Shown here: in pieces, positions 11,791-23,639 of the stretch
Layout of the letters: every line of letters begins with the position of its first letter
Numbering within the stretch: the first letter of the stretch is position 1
NCBI GenBank assembly: GCA_036768485.1
Contig: JAVLUZ010000145.1
Location: forward strand, 4,620,660 to 4,684,659
DNA from: Mermis nigrescens
Lineage: Eukaryota; Nematoda; Enoplea; Mermithida; Mermithidae
Length of the DNA stretch: 64,000 nt
Direction of reading: 5' to 3'
Position numbers and translations under genes: made by a program
Notes under the pieces: generated by a model
The model's database searches: none
Seen by the model: the letters and a program-made list of their open reading frames with translations, nothing else
What the model was told of the DNA's origin: nothing

Positions 11791-12167
11791 AAATAGAAAA
11801 TTATCCCTGAAAATTAACGAATGGGAATATTCATTTTTGATTTCAATTCAATCTCTAAGCACATACCTTTCACTGATAATTCGTACTTAAAATACATACA
11901 TGCGAGAATAGAATTATTTTAATTAAGTGAGCTAGTATTTGACAGTATCACTCTGGATTCTGGATTATGACACAGATACCCTGCGAAAGGCACACGTAAG
12001 GCACTAATCGATAAAGTGACATCGCAAAGTGCATCTTCTGTAGTCAATTCCACAAAAGGCGCAATAAGATCGCGTCTTTCACCTTTTACAAGACAAACTC
12101 GACCAAATAGAGCAGGGGTTACAAAATACGGTCACGCAGGCCACCCTCCCAAACCGGACACATCGAG
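11791..12167. other. No recognisable gene
   Basis: Low-complexity, AT-rich sequence without a credible open frame or recognised repeat. Confidence 0.5.
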
Positions 12168-12175
12168 GTCCTATC

Positions 12176-12412
12176 ATCATGCAAGGAAATTCTGAGGAGA
12201 GGGGGGGGGTGCAAGATTTTTCAGGGGTCAAAAAATGGCCTTAAAAATGGTGGTATGGCGAAAAAACACCATTTTTTGACGTTTCTCATCAAGCACTATC
12301 CATTGGCATCAAAAATTGCGAAAAATGGAAAAAATTTAGAAAATTTAATTAGGGGAAGAATATTTTGGTTTCTGGGGATGCATGCCCTCATACCCCCTAC
12401 GCCCAGGTGTGT
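12176..12412 (+). mobile_element. hAT-type MITE with eroded left end
   Basis: The left TIR is shortened, but the core (GTCAAAAAATGGCCTTAAAA, TTTCTCATCAAGCACTATCC) and the right end CCCAGGTGTG are intact. Flanks GTCCTATC (12168-12175) and GTCCTACC (12413-12420) match at 7 of 8 positions. Confidence 0.75.
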
Positions 12413-12600
12413 GTCCTACCCATCTGTTTAATTTACGCCCTCCATACTTAGTATTGTGGAAATTTCGGCGATAATTTCATAGAATGGGAAGAATTTTTCC
12501 AAATTTATGCTCTTAGGGGGTATTAAACTTAAAAAGGAGATAATTGACTTTTAACTTTTAACTTATTAACCCTCAAGATGACGAATTTTGCATGCATTAT

Positions 12601-14343
12601 CTAGAAAGGGATTTGGGTGGAGCGGCAAAAGCAGCTTTCAAGCAGCATCAAAACAGTCGTACCAAGCCCACCACATATGTGTGTACAGTATATACACCAT
12701 TTAAAGAATGTTTCCCTGATGAGCGTGATAGTGATGTATATCAGCAGTAAAAAACACAAAAAATTCAGAGTCTGTAAACGTATGTACATATATGTTGAAG
12801 AATTCGCAAAAATTGCGCGAGTTGCCTATCCTACTTTGGATGAAAATCCGAGAGAAAATATAATAAAACCGATTTTTCTTAGGGATATACTCCCTCACAT
12901 AAGGGACAAAATTGAATATAGGGAATTTTCACTAAACAAAGTATTTATATGTGCTCATTTTGTAGAGTCGCAAGTATTGCGTGATATCATGTATCAGAGA
13001 TTATATTTGCTAATTCAGATAAAATGGAGCGCATCCAACTGATGGAAGCTCAGATGAGAGATATAGCGCAGCGCTTGGCCCACCAAGAACGTAGAGAATG
13101 AACATCAGGCGCCCAAAATGTCCCTACCGCCGGGCTAGTGACTACAGACCAGCGCCACATGGTGTGAGCGATGTAGCAACAATAGAAGCCACACAACGGC
13201 CACATGCTGGCACATACATACATGGTCAACAGCCGTGGCATGTTAGCTGCTACACCCGGCGCCCTAAGGGCAATGGATCACCACTGGCAATGCAGCGCCC
13301 AAAGCCGCGCTTCATCAGCGAGTAAAAACACCTATTAAAACAAATGTGAGGCAGCAGTCTACCCTAACAGGGGAAGCGCCCATTCTTGTCGGCAAAATCA
13401 ACCACAAAATCGCTCATCTTTTCGTGAACCAACAAATAATTTGATTTTTCATGACCCCTAGAAAAATATCGATAATGATGACTGTAATTACAGCAGACCA
13501 ACACGGTCCTTTGGACAATGACCCGCCGGAAAATTTCCCGATATGTAATAATGCAAGTGAAATACATTCATATCAGAAAAAATTTCGATTAAAAAAAACC
13601 ATTCAAAACGATTCTGAAAATATCGAATCTGAAATCGAAGAATTTAGATTAAAGACTATTCAAAACGATTTTGATAATATCGAAATTGGTAAATTTACGA
13701 CAGTGATTAAATCCAAACAAAAATCCTCTGTCAATTGACTACCAAAACAGGATTTTCCAATTTTATTCTCAGAGTGCTGGTATGGCCAATGCTAGTGCAT
13801 AGCCGAGGGCTGTTATACTCAAATCCGGTTTTCAACAAATTAATCCCGATCAACAATCCCGAGCTGATCACATTGGTCCCAGCTTCATGGATGAGGTGCT
13901 GTGGGAAACTCCCGTTATAGCACCCTCCATCGGAGCTGTCCTCCAATGTGGCGACTCTAGAGGCCGCTGCTCTGATAGCATCACCGCCAGAAGACAATGG
14001 TGAGTCCCAAAGCGAAGGCAATCAGCCAGTGGCGCCTGAAGTTGCGCCCCAGGTTAGGGGACTGCTTGTCCTCCTAATGGATCTCTAAGATTCTGATACT
14101 CGATGACCCGGAGGCTGAAGACGGCTTAACTAACACGCCTGTGCTCAGCCGAACTCGATTCAGAGACCAAGATGAGGAATCGCAAGGTTATCGAATCTCC
14201 GGCGCCAATATGGGGATATTAGCGAAGCCTCGCTTTAAATTCGCCAGTACCGAATTGAGTGAAAGTTGCGAGTGTCAGCAGCAGCGTGAGCAAGAGCGCC
14301 AGCAGACGCAATATGTCAGTGGCTTCATCGCAACGCTGAGTAT
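12601..14343 (+). pseudogene. Decayed gag-like retroelement remnant
   Basis: The 141-codon frame at 12617-13042 ends in a segment (from about residue 58) with IARVAYP, PRENI and FLRDILPHI. This is the pattern of a retrotransposon capsid C-terminal region (AYP followed by R/E-rich residues and F..L). The next stretch reads as RIQLMEAQMRDIAQRL, a typical linker helix, before several stops. Beyond 13300 the open frames at 13451-13738 and 14141-14404 are short, charged or Q-rich and unrecognised. No reverse transcriptase is visible between here and the LTR that follows. I infer an internally deleted, old copy. An unrelated diverged host exon is possible but less likely. Confidence 0.4.
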
Positions 14344-14556
14344 TGTAACTGTGGTAATTACACGTGTACGAACTTTTGTTGGAACATTCATTGATTTATC
14401 GTGACGATCAGAACAGTGCCCTGAACTTTTACTAGTTGTCGAGCAAATTGATTACTGACCTAAGCGATTAACAACAACACAAACCCCAACGCATCAGTGG
14501 GATACCTTAACCAATTGAGTATCCGTCTGCATGACGAGTTAATTGTGGGTTATGCC

Positions 14557-14802
14557 CAACGTGGACGTGGGGTTGGGTGGGTATGCACTCCAGCAGTTAG
14601 AATACCCTCCCAGAAATCAATACTCCCAGAATTCAATGTTTGTTTTTTTTGCTTTTTAAGCGATTTTTGATGCCGATTGGATAGTGCTCGATGAGAAATG
14701 TCAAAAAATAGTGTTTTTGCCATATGACCACTTTTAAGACCATTTTTGACCTTCGAAAATTTTCATCCCCCCGCCAGAATTTTGCATGCTGCCCACCTAA
14801 TG
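14557..14802 (-). mobile_element. hAT-type MITE inside a solo LTR
   Basis: Reverse copy of 246 bp with perfect 8-bp flanking repeats GTTATGCC (14549-14556 and 14803-14810). Ends CAACGTGGACGTGGGG and CCCACCTAATG are slightly eroded. Confidence 0.9.
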
Positions 14803-15482
14803 GTTATGCCTACAGTCTTTATTTTGATCCCATCTTTTCATCTAAAAAGCTTATTAGGTATTTGGCTGGTAACAGGTTTTGAATGCATTTAGATCAGTTA
14901 TGTCAATATGTGTTTTAACAATGTAAATATCATATGTCTTATGACCTTATCTAAAGTTATCTTATATGTACTTAATTTTTCTTTTATTCGTTGTTAATAC
15001 TGTAAGCCATCACGAGGTGGTTGTTGAGAAATTAATTGGTTAGCGATTCTTAGCGTTTTTGGGTTTGCCGACGTTAGGTCGTGCTTTGTTATAGTATTTT
15101 TCTCGTTAGCTCATAGTCAAGCGTCATTTTCTTTTTCTTGCATTAGTAAATATAGGCATTTTTTACCCGCAGATAGCATATATTGCGGGTAGAGAGTTGG
15201 GTCCCTACGTTGATTGTATTTTTATTCCACCGGTTAGAAGAAGATAAACGATTGATCGTATCGCATTTTGTTCTTGTTTTCAAAAGAAATTTTCTTGTTT
15301 ATTCTCACCCCAAAATTGATCGAAAATATTATTCAGTTTTTTATTAATGATGAATGTCCAGCTTAGAGCTCGCGGTTGTTGGAATCAATGTTCATTGTGC
15401 TATTAGGTAACCAAAATATTTCTAATCAGCTTTTGACTAGAAAACAAGTCAATTTATCGACTTGAGACTTGGGGTTTGAGAT

Positions 15483-15496
15483 AGGTCAACTGACCT
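15483..15496. promoter_or_regulatory. AGGTCA inverted repeat (2-nt spacer) in LTR type B
   Basis: AGGTCAACTGACCT: two nuclear-receptor half-sites AGGTCA as an inverted repeat with a 2-bp spacer. The same 14-mer is at the same relative place in LTR types A and C. Receptor binding is an inference. Confidence 0.4.
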
Positions 15497-15766
15497 TGCG
15501 AGCATGCCGGTGGTTAGGTAGGTACTCAGTGTTATGATGTAGGGCGTAGCTGCTGCGGATCCTCAGACAAAGAGCAGTCAGCAATATTAGGACTGAGGAG
15601 ATCATGGCCGTTGGTTTTGAAGGCCATTGGGTTTGGAGCCGAACTTTGCGCTTATACATCTGGCCAGCACTCTGAGTAGCGTAAGTACCTAAGTAACTCC
15701 CGAAGGTAATTACAGGTCTGTCCCTGTGTTGGTTAAGTAGACACAAGGCACACCTATGTATTTAAA

Positions 15767-16030
15767 GTATGAAAACCACTCGGCTTAGCAAAGAAAGCCG
15801 CGTGCTTGACATGCGTCATATCATCTGCTGGAAGCAAGCTTCATTGCATGCTTCAAGCCATGTTAAGAAACTATTCTGCAGCAGCAGACTGATAATGCCA
15901 ACTCAGAGATCCGGCATAAAAGTAAACTAGTTTTTCTAGCTCTTACTTACCTGTTCATGAGTGCTATATCATATACATACATTCCAGGACATGCACTAGC
16001 AGGCCCGAAAAACTAAGCGGCGCAATCATC
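15767..16030 (+). repeat. Repeat related to 10475-10740
   Basis: Shares GCGTGCTTGACAT, CTGGAAGCAAGC, GCAGCAGCAGACTGATAATGCC and AGCAGGCCCG-like blocks with the core of the foldback-like element. It has no open reading frame, which argues against a conserved protein there. Confidence 0.5.
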
Positions 16031-16490
16031 AATAAGTCGAATTGCCCTTATTGCAATAACAAGGTACCACCAATATATATTACGTTTTTATATATTGTAT
16101 ATTTTTTATCTCCTATGTGACTGCAAAATATAAATAAAGATTTTGTTAATAAACGAGACACAGAGTACATACTATGCAGAAAAAGCAGTAGTGAGACAGC
16201 TCTGGATATCCCCAGATCCCTAGATTGCAAATTTGTTGAAAAAAGCCAAAAATTAGCTCAAATTTTCGGTGCAACACACTCTTAAAAGTACTCCAACTCA
16301 CCAAATTAGCATATAAATGCTATACCTGAACACGAACTGTTTGCACATATATACATGAGATTTTTCAGCTATAAAGGGATAATACGAGATTTTATGCAAA
16401 TTGACCCTTTACACGATAAAGTTTGTTAAGGTATTTTTCACTCAAAAACCCACAATGATCGTAAACTTTCAAACTCCCTAACGTCTGTTG
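16031..16490. other. No recognisable gene
   Basis: AT-rich intergenic sequence. The 60-codon minus-strand frame at 16048-16230 has no recognisable features. Confidence 0.5.
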
Positions 16491-16494
16491 GTTC

Positions 16495-16814
16495 TGTAAC
16501 AAAAGGATGCTCTGGTGTGGGTCATGTAACATAATTTAATATAGTCTCCATTTCTAGGAGAGTTAATAATCAATAATCAATTCAATAATACTTGACCCAC
16601 CAAAACCAGGTCGAACTGAGCTGTGTAATGGGCGAACCCAACAGCCTTTATCAGCGCTGACTCCTCAACGGAGCGCATAAGCTACTGAGCAAGGACCGGC
16701 TCATTACTACTGGAAATTCGTCTCTTCCTTATAAGAGAATGGAACAATTACTGTGGCAATCAGCCACAGCTGTTGTTTAAGTTAGCAGCTGTCATGCAAA
16801 GTGTATACGTGACA
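16495..16814 (-). repeat. TRIM LTR, 3' copy on the minus strand
   Basis: 320 bp, lacking about 30 bp relative to the other copy (no counterpart of the block near 17015-17045). It ends in GTGACA next to the purine tract at 16815-16827. Confidence 0.75.
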
Positions 16815-16907
16815 TCTCCCTTCTTTTAATTTGGATCGTCCTCAATCCAAGGGAGGAAGTACATAGCCGAGTCTCACCAGAAATGTGACTTTCCCAGATT
16901 GCCCCCA

Positions 16908-17259
16908 TGTAACAAAGGATGCCTGGTGTGGGTCATATAACATAATATAATATAGCCTCCATTTTTAGGAGTTAATAATCAATAATCAATTCAGTAATAC
17001 TTGACCCACTAAACCGGGAGTGTAGATTTGGGTAGTCACCAGCTCGAACTGAGCTGTCTAATGAGTACAAAACCGGTGCTGATGGGCGAATCCGACAGCC
17101 TTTATCAGCGCTGACTCCTCAACGGAGCGCATAAAGCCACTGAGCGAGGACCGGCTCATTGATGGGAATTCGTCTCTTCCTCATAAGAGAGCGGAACAAT
17201 TACTGTGGCAATCAGCGACAGCTGTTGCTTAAGTTAGCAGCTGTCATGTATACGTGACA
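16908..17259 (-). repeat. TRIM LTR, 5' copy on the minus strand
   Basis: 352 bp and highly similar to the other LTR (shared GGTGTGGGTCATNTAACATAAT, ATCAGCGCTGACTCCTCAACGG, GCAGCTGTCATG). The putative primer-binding site is immediately next to it at 16896-16907. Confidence 0.75.
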
Positions 17260-17263
17260 GTTC

Positions 17264-17779
17264 ACAAACAATACTTCAAAAGTGGATTACACTTACTGTT
17301 GTCACGATTCATGTACTACAGTAGCTACACTGGGTACAGTAACCACATTTATGGTAAACTATTAATTTCTGACCTCGGAGATATAGGTAACTGTACAAAT
17401 GACATGGAGACCTTTTCCCAAAATAAGCAAACTATTGGGATACAAACCAGAAGGATATGGACTGTCCAGTCATTTAGAAAGAAACCTAAAAGGCTTAGTA
17501 TACCGACAAGCCTCATTAACCTTCCGAAACAGCTTTAAGCTGTGCAAGCATTTGTATTTTTGTTGTATTTTGTTGTACCTAACCACATATTTTCCTGACA
17601 AGGGAATATTACCGCCCAGTTTTCCGCAATCACCACATTTCTCATACGTTATTCATTTTTTATTGTTATCGAATTAAGTAATAGCGAACGAATAATCTCT
17701 CAAGTCTGACTCATAAAATGCTCAATTCAGTTTCTCCAGCGAGTATACAAATATGTATGGTATGTAGCATACTTGTACA
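17264..17779. other. No recognisable gene
   Basis: Two overlapping plus-strand open frames (17254-17538 and 17399-17677) show no known motif and look like chance frames. Confidence 0.45.
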
Positions 17780-18015
17780 GCGTGGGTGTTCTGGGGAGGG
17801 GGGTTCAGGCCCACAAATTCTTTTGAAAAGTGCCTGTTTTGGGCTAAAAATCGATGGGTACACGTCAAAACACTGCTTTTTGACATTTCAGACGAAGCTC
17901 GCTCTTTCTAAAACATAAAAACGTAAAATAAATGTCAGAAAAAATTTGAAAAATTGAGTAAATTGAACAAAATATAGTCAAAAAATGTGCATATGGCCCG
18001 AAGCGCCGAAAATTT
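17780..18015 (+). repeat. Dispersed repeat R3, copy 1
   Basis: Similar to 47320-47545: shared TGTTTTGGGCTAA/TCTTTTGGGCTAA, AACNCTG-TTTTT, GAACAAAATATAGTCAAAA and (G)GC-(C/T)GAAGCGCC. Non-coding. Confidence 0.6.
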
Positions 18016-18100
18016 GAGATTTTTACGCCAAAAATGAGCAAAAAACGCTTGAAAAGGCATACTTTTCAAAATGGACAATCCTGGGGAGGGAGATTATCGG

Positions 18101-18347
18101 CACATCCGGGCGTGGGGGGTTTAGGGGTATGCAGCCCCTCCCCCGAGAAACCAAAACACCCCCTCCCTCAGAAATTAAAATACACCCCCCAGAATTCGAA
18201 TTTTCCAAAATTTTTGATGCCAATCGATAGTGCTCGATGAGAAACGTTGAAAAACGGTGTTTTTTCGCCATACCACCATTTTTAAGGCACTTTTTTGACC
18301 TTTTTAAAATCTTTGCACCCCCAGAATTTTGTTGCTGCCCACGTATG
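18101..18347 (-). mobile_element. hAT-type MITE
   Basis: Reverse copy running from CACATCCGGGCGTGGGG to CCCACGTATG with the usual core. The flanks do not show a convincing 8-bp duplication. Confidence 0.8.
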
Positions 18348-18371
18348 ATCGCCAGCCGCCGCAACCATTTT

Positions 18372-18475
18372 GCATGTACATACGTACAGCACACATATGA
18401 GCGCCTGTTTCTCCTGCGCCAAAACGGCCGCATCGAAACGGCTGCACCAAAATGTCCCGACATACATACTGTAAA
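18372..18475 (+). repeat. GCxCCAAAA motif array
   Basis: Short degenerate array with words such as TGCGCCAAAACGGCCGC, CATCGAAACGGCTGC and ACCAAAATGTCCC, spaced about 15-17 bp. Related arrays lie at 18676, 48515, 49790 and 51706. Confidence 0.55.
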
Positions 18476-18476
18476 G

Positions 18477-18661
18477 CATAGGTGGGCGGCACCAAAATTC
18501 TGGGGGTGCGAGGTCGAAAAATAGTGGTATGGCGGTTTCTCATCCAGCACCTTGGCATCAAAAAATTGCGAAAAAAAACAAAAAAAGATTTTCAAAAATT
18601 ATTCTGAGGGGTGGGCTATTCTAGTTTCTTATGGGGATGCACACCCCCACGCTCAGGTGTG
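18477..18661 (+). mobile_element. hAT-type MITE, internally shortened
   Basis: Starts CATAGGTGGGCGGCACC and ends CCCCCACGCTCAGGTGTG. At 185 bp it is about 80 bp shorter than full copies, with several internal deletions. No clear target duplication. Confidence 0.75.
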
Positions 18662-18675
18662 ATGTTGAACCCAAA

Positions 18676-18760
18676 TGTTCCTGCGCCAAAATGTCCTTGC
18701 GTAAAAACGGCTTCGCTAAAACGGTCATGCCAAAGTGGCCGCGCCCAAATTCCCCACTCT
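18676..18760 (+). repeat. GCxCCAAAA motif array
   Basis: Words CTGCGCCAAAATGTCC, TTGCGTAAAAACGGC, TTCGCTAAAACGGTC, ATGCCAAAGTGGCC follow each other at about 15-16-bp spacing, as in the array just upstream of the MITE. Confidence 0.6.
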
Positions 18761-19539
18761 AATAAAGTAGGTTGTACACAAGTATGTACATTGATAACAC
18801 TGTAACATGATACCGATTTGAACCTTCCTTGCCTCATTACGTAGGTACCAAATAATTCATGTAGACATTTTTTCTTGAAAGTATGTATGGGAAAGAATAT
18901 GAATGAAATAATTTTTAGGGGGATGTCCCAAGCTGTCAGCATACCACCTAAAGGCTATGGAAATTTGGGCAGCAATTAAAAGGTAGCAATTTGGGGCTGA
19001 TTAGATTTAGATTCTGGGGAAAAAAGTCTTAGATTCTGGGAAAAATTGGGCAGCATTTCGTTGTGAATGCGTATTTTATAGGCTAAGAAAACAAAACATC
19101 AAGTTATGTAGCAATTTACTTTCAATTAAGAAAACTCAAACAATGCTGGGCGGAACAGATGGCACGGCGTCGTAGAAATGTCTACTAACATAATACTACG
19201 ACTATTATAGTCTAGCGTAATATGTACAATAGGAATGATTGGACCTTGATCATGGTATCAATAGCGTGGCAATGGCGGTGATCAATGACGGCGATGCGAA
19301 ATCCAATAATAGAGTAAGCGAGCAACTAGACTGATAGAAACGAAAAATCGCCAGGTGATAGCAAAAAATGGTGAGATGTAGTATTCAAATTTTTTAGTCA
19401 GCCAGTAGAAAAACGCGTTGACAAAATAGCAATTGTAATAATCACACCCACAATGTTATAGTCTATCTTCACATGCTAAAGTGATCATTTTTGCACGAGT
19501 TAACGACAAGGTTCACACGGTTAAACAATTGTTCTAGCG
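18761..19539. other. No recognisable gene
   Basis: AT-rich sequence with no convincing coding region or boundary-defined repeat. Confidence 0.5.
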
Positions 19540-22500
19540 TTATAGCATTATGTACACGATGAAACTTCTCTGTTTTGTGATATCATAGGTAGCGCGATAG
19601 CGCTGCCTATAATACACTTGGCCATCCTTTTTTCTTATATGTTGATCACAGAGAGTGCGAAATTTGTATCCCCCGCAGAGCAACACTGGCACACACCTGG
19701 GGGATGAGATTTTTTTAATCCATGGATAATTAAAGAATTCGATGCCCGTCTTTTTTTGTTTACACTCAATACCGAGTGAGCAATGAGTGTGTAAATATAA
19801 ATGTGTATAAATATAAATGTGTAAATCTAACTCAATTTTACATTCCATGCACTCTGATTGGTTTCAATAGGTAGACAGATATAAAATCTAAAGATCGAAT
19901 AATTTACAGCGGGCCAATTTTTTTAAATGTTGCCCCTGAGCTGTAGATTACGAATGTGACATTAAAATTTCTCTACACTCATTGGTTGTTGCACAAAATT
20001 GTAAAGTATACGAGTTTTATACTCTTGGCGTTTCCTAAAGCTTATTTATCTCAATTTTGGTGTTTGTGCAGCCAGTTGGTTTTATAATGTAGAGGGTTGC
20101 AATATCTCAGAACAAGAGATTTTTTCCCTTTTAAAGCAACATCATAGGTAACGCGTTAGCGCGCACCTATAATATACTTGGTTGCCCCCAATATATGCCC
20201 CCCTCACATCTATAACGGCACACATCTAGGAGGTGCGGTTTTTTTTAAAAGCAGATAATAAAAAGACTTAGGACCCCCATTTTTTCTTGTTTACACTCAA
20301 TACCGAGCTCTGTCATAAGCGTGTAAAGTTTACACCAGAAATTTCGAATCATCGGCGGAGGACAATTTTTTTTGAATGTTTTCTTTTATTAGTAGGTTAC
20401 GAATCTGGTCTTAAACTTTCTTTACACTCATTAGTTGTTGCACAGGAGTGTAAAGTGAATGGTTTTTCACTGTTTTCAAGTGCAGAAGCATATCTAACTC
20501 GATTTTACATTCCATGCACTCTGATTGGTTTCAATAGGTAGACAGATATAAAATCTAGGGGTGTATTTTTTATTTTTTCGAAAAGATAATAATTTCAAAT
20601 TTAGAGGCGGTTACATAAAGAGTCCTGGACCAAAAATATTTTTTCCCTGCCATATTATCCACTTAGTAGACAAGACGTGGTAATTATCTTTAAAATGTGC
20701 CCCGTCCTAAAGCGCTACACGTCGAAATTTATTTTGTTTCTTTACAGGTCAATATTGCGTTATTAGTGCAGGTGTAAACTTTACACTCGAAAGATTTCCG
20801 CCCAGAGCTTCGTGAATGATCATTTTCTCAAACGTTCTCAGCAAGGTCAGAATAATGAATCTGACCTTTAAGCTTTTCTACAGCCAGTGTTTGTTGAGAT
20901 ATGAAGAGGTGAACTTTAAATTATACATCTATTTTCTAATGCCGATAGATAACTCCGTATTGCATATTGTTTGATCAGATTTTTCTTATTTCAGAGGTTT
21001 TTGTCTCGTCTTTATTGAATAATTAATTTTTTATCATAAATGCACTATTCTTAAACTTCAGTAGAATGCTATATATTTTTCAATAATTAAGTAAGTATCA
21101 AAACCCGCCGATTTGTCGAGTTAGTGCAGAGGCTCAAGCATCCGTTCTCGCATGCGGATTTAAACAAAGACTAATGCATTCAACTCTTCTAATACTGACT
21201 TTTCTTTTTTTAAATTCTTTTGGCAAAACCATGCACTTCATTTGAATTATTCATCTATTTATGTTCTGCAGATGACATTTTTTTGTTTTTTGAATTATGC
21301 CCAAGTGTTCGAATGGGAGTGTAAAGAGTGCGAAAATCTGGGGGTGAAAAGACACATTTTAGTCGAGTTTTCGACTTGTTTATGTCTGCCAACAACTCCG
21401 GTTATGAGATATAAGAAATTTTTTCTGATAAAATGTACTACGGATCAAGCAAGGGCTATCTTGCACTTACCAGCAAACTTTTCTACAATCAATACGCAAT
21501 TAATACAAGGGATTTAAACTTTACACTCTAGTAAATGAGTAAAAAATCAGATTTTGTCCGAGATTTCTCTGCCAATTTTTTCGGTTATGAGTTGGGATAA
21601 ACTGGATAGAACAGAAATAAAGTAACTTTTAAGGGCTACACGTCTAAGCAAGCCGCATTCAAAAAACGTAATATTGATTTCTTTATAGGGGTGTAAAGTT
21701 CAAAATCTGAGGTGTAAAATGGGCGAAAAAACAGGGTTTTTTTCGTATTTTGATTGATAAATCATATCAAATATTTTGCGGAACATAAGTTTGGCACATA
21801 CAAACGTACTACAGTCAAAGGGCTACAAACTGGCCCGATGGGAATTTATTTACACATCAATGGGGCGTTAGGCTCAGATTTTTAAAGTTTATAATGTCGT
21901 GGACGGTGGAAAATACGTGCTTGTCCAATTTTTTTGTTCGCCAATTTCTCTGTTCAGAAGTCGGGCGAGGTCGAATAGAATAATAATAAAGTACTTTCTA
22001 AGGGGTACGCGTCACAGCGAATTGCGTTTGTTTACTTCAATATTCAGCTTTTTTGGTAGGTGTAAAGTCAAAAAATGGGGGAGTTAAACGTGTTTCTGCC
22101 TTGTATTTTCTGCCAAGTTCTGGGTTATGAGTCTGGACATAATCTCAAGTCTAAAAATTAACCAGAAACCAAATGTGATACGCCATTTTGTTTTCACTCA
22201 ACAGTGGTGTAAAGTGGTTTTCATCTCATATTTATTTGTCCTCAGTCCAGTGTGGAGACTTAATTTTTATTATAATAGGTTGATCGTAATATCACAGTAA
22301 TATCAGAATTACGAATCCGACTGAAATTTTCTTTACATACTGTTGTTTTGCGGAAGCTTAATTTTTTTCAGAATGTTCTACGTAAAATCAGGATTGGGAA
22401 TCTGACTGTCAGTTTTCTATACACCTAGTAGTTGTGTAAATTTTGCACTATTCATTTGTTGTTAATATGTAGTTTATACTTCAAATTTATTTTACTTTTA

Positions 22501-22620
22501 AATCTGAGCGTTAGTGTTCCTTACACTTGATATTTGCGTAAAGCTTATGATGAAAAATTTAGATCTGTTTCAATAATGTAAGGTTGTTTTGTTTGAAAAG
22601 GATAATGTTGATGTTAAAAC
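19540..22620 (+). repeat. Degenerate ~180-bp monomer array with GTGTAAA motif, copy 1
   Basis: The left part (19590-19885) is repeated at 20120-20560, each beginning ATCATAGGTA(G/A)CGCG with a short palindrome and ending ACTCTGATTGGTTTCAATAGG. From about 21200 onward, landmarks CTGCCAA...GGTTATGAG recur near 21387, 21570, (21754), 21937 and 22110, about 180 bp apart. Each is followed by AATAAAGTAC/AACTTT and GTGTAAAGT. A diverged copy in the same orientation is at 60690-62760. No conserved open frame. Confidence 0.65.
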
Positions 22621-22732
22621 CATACAATATTGTTTTCCGCATTCTTGAACTGCTATCGTTATTGTGGCATGTTACTACATGTGTTTACTAACTGATTGTA
22701 CTCAAATCATGCTAATTAAAAGTAGGTTGTTA

Positions 22733-23465
22733 GCAAAGAAAAATGCTCCGATGGGGCAAAAAAGATGAATATACTTAGAATTGTGGATTATTAAGGATTT
22801 AAAAGGAGTGGACTAGGAAAAAGCTATTTAAAGTTGCAAAATCTGTTAGAAATCACACTTTCTCTAAGCAACGCAAAAAAATCGAAGTTCATTCTGTGGC
22901 CTCTGAAAAAGAGTCTTTTTTAAATAATTTTCAAAGTTTACTATAAAAAAAGATAAAATAAAATTTCAAATAAAACAAACGATTAAATTATAAAATAAAT
23001 AAAATAATAGCATAATAGCAAGCAAAGCAGGGGCCGATTGATTAGTGCGCACAAGCGTTACGGGCATGCTGGTGTACTGTACCTACATTTAGTCTGTTCC
23101 AAGTCAACTTGCGCGTCTCCTACTGTTTCAAACCAGCAATTTCCTCAATTGTCTTGGATTCATCGGTGTTTGCTATTTCATTCAATTGGCTTAGAATGAC
23201 TGTTAGTTTACTCAATATCATTTCCCATTGCTACTGCATAGCTACATAACTGCTGCTTTTTTCAATCATTTTTATGATTAAATATTTATTTTAATCTGTT
23301 GGCCGCAGGATATACTTCGATTTTTTGCGTTGCTCAGAGAAAGTGTGATTTTTAGCAGATTTTGCGACTTTTAAGTAGCTTTTTCCTAGTCATCTCCTTT
23401 TACATCCTAAGTAATCCACAATTCCAAGTATCTTTTTTTTGTTCCATCGGAGCATTTTTCTTTTC
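22733..23465. mobile_element. Mariner-like MITE with ~150-bp terminal inverted repeats
   Basis: Inverted arms at 22733-22890 and about 23312-23465 share GAAAAATGCTCCGATGG, GTGGATTA-T-AGGAT and AGAAAGTGTGATTT. The outer ends G(C/A)AAAGAAAAATGC are flanked by TA on both sides (22731-22732, 23466-23467), the Tc1/mariner target. The 420-bp centre has no open frame for a transposase. Confidence 0.75.
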
Positions 23466-23639
23466 TAGTATAGTATTCAGCAATTGCAGATTAAGTGCTT
23501 ATGCTATGCGAATAAACTCAAAGTTTCTGCAAGTGATATAATGTGTATCAAGTTTGCAGAAGTGTACAAAAACATGTATATAGCAATAGATCCAAAGTTT
23601 CCTAAAAATCAATTTTGGCGAACTTCAGAATTATATAAA

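Larger units (their letters stand above)
14344..15766 (+). repeat. Solo LTR, type B (contains a MITE)
   Basis: Starts TGTAACTGTGGTAATTACAC and ends TATGTATTTAAA. Flanked by the 4-bp duplication GTAT on both sides (14340-14343, 15767-15770). It shares with the other LTRs here the blocks CCAGCTTAGAGCTCG, AGGTCAACTGACCT, GGGCGTAGCTGCTG, AGCAATATTAGGAC and CTAAGTAA. The MITE at 14557-14802 accounts for about 250 bp. With both sides duplicated and no internal sequence, this is a recombined solo LTR. Confidence 0.8.
16495..17259 (-). mobile_element. TRIM-like miniature LTR retrotransposon
   Basis: Two direct repeats (16495-16814 and 16908-17259) flank only 93 bp, and 4-bp duplications GTTC lie outside (16491-16494, 17260-17263). 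Read on the minus strand, the LTRs start TGTCACG and end GTTACA. The first internal bases are TGGGGGCAATC (a primer-binding site begins TGG), and the last internal bases are AAAAGAAGGGAGA, a polypurine tract right before the downstream LTR. There is no coding capacity, so it would depend on proteins from another element. Confidence 0.75.

Noticed and set aside
18023..18595. 190-codon minus-strand open frame.
   Set aside because: It lies across two MITEs and the sequence between them. Similar peptides appear wherever this MITE occurs.
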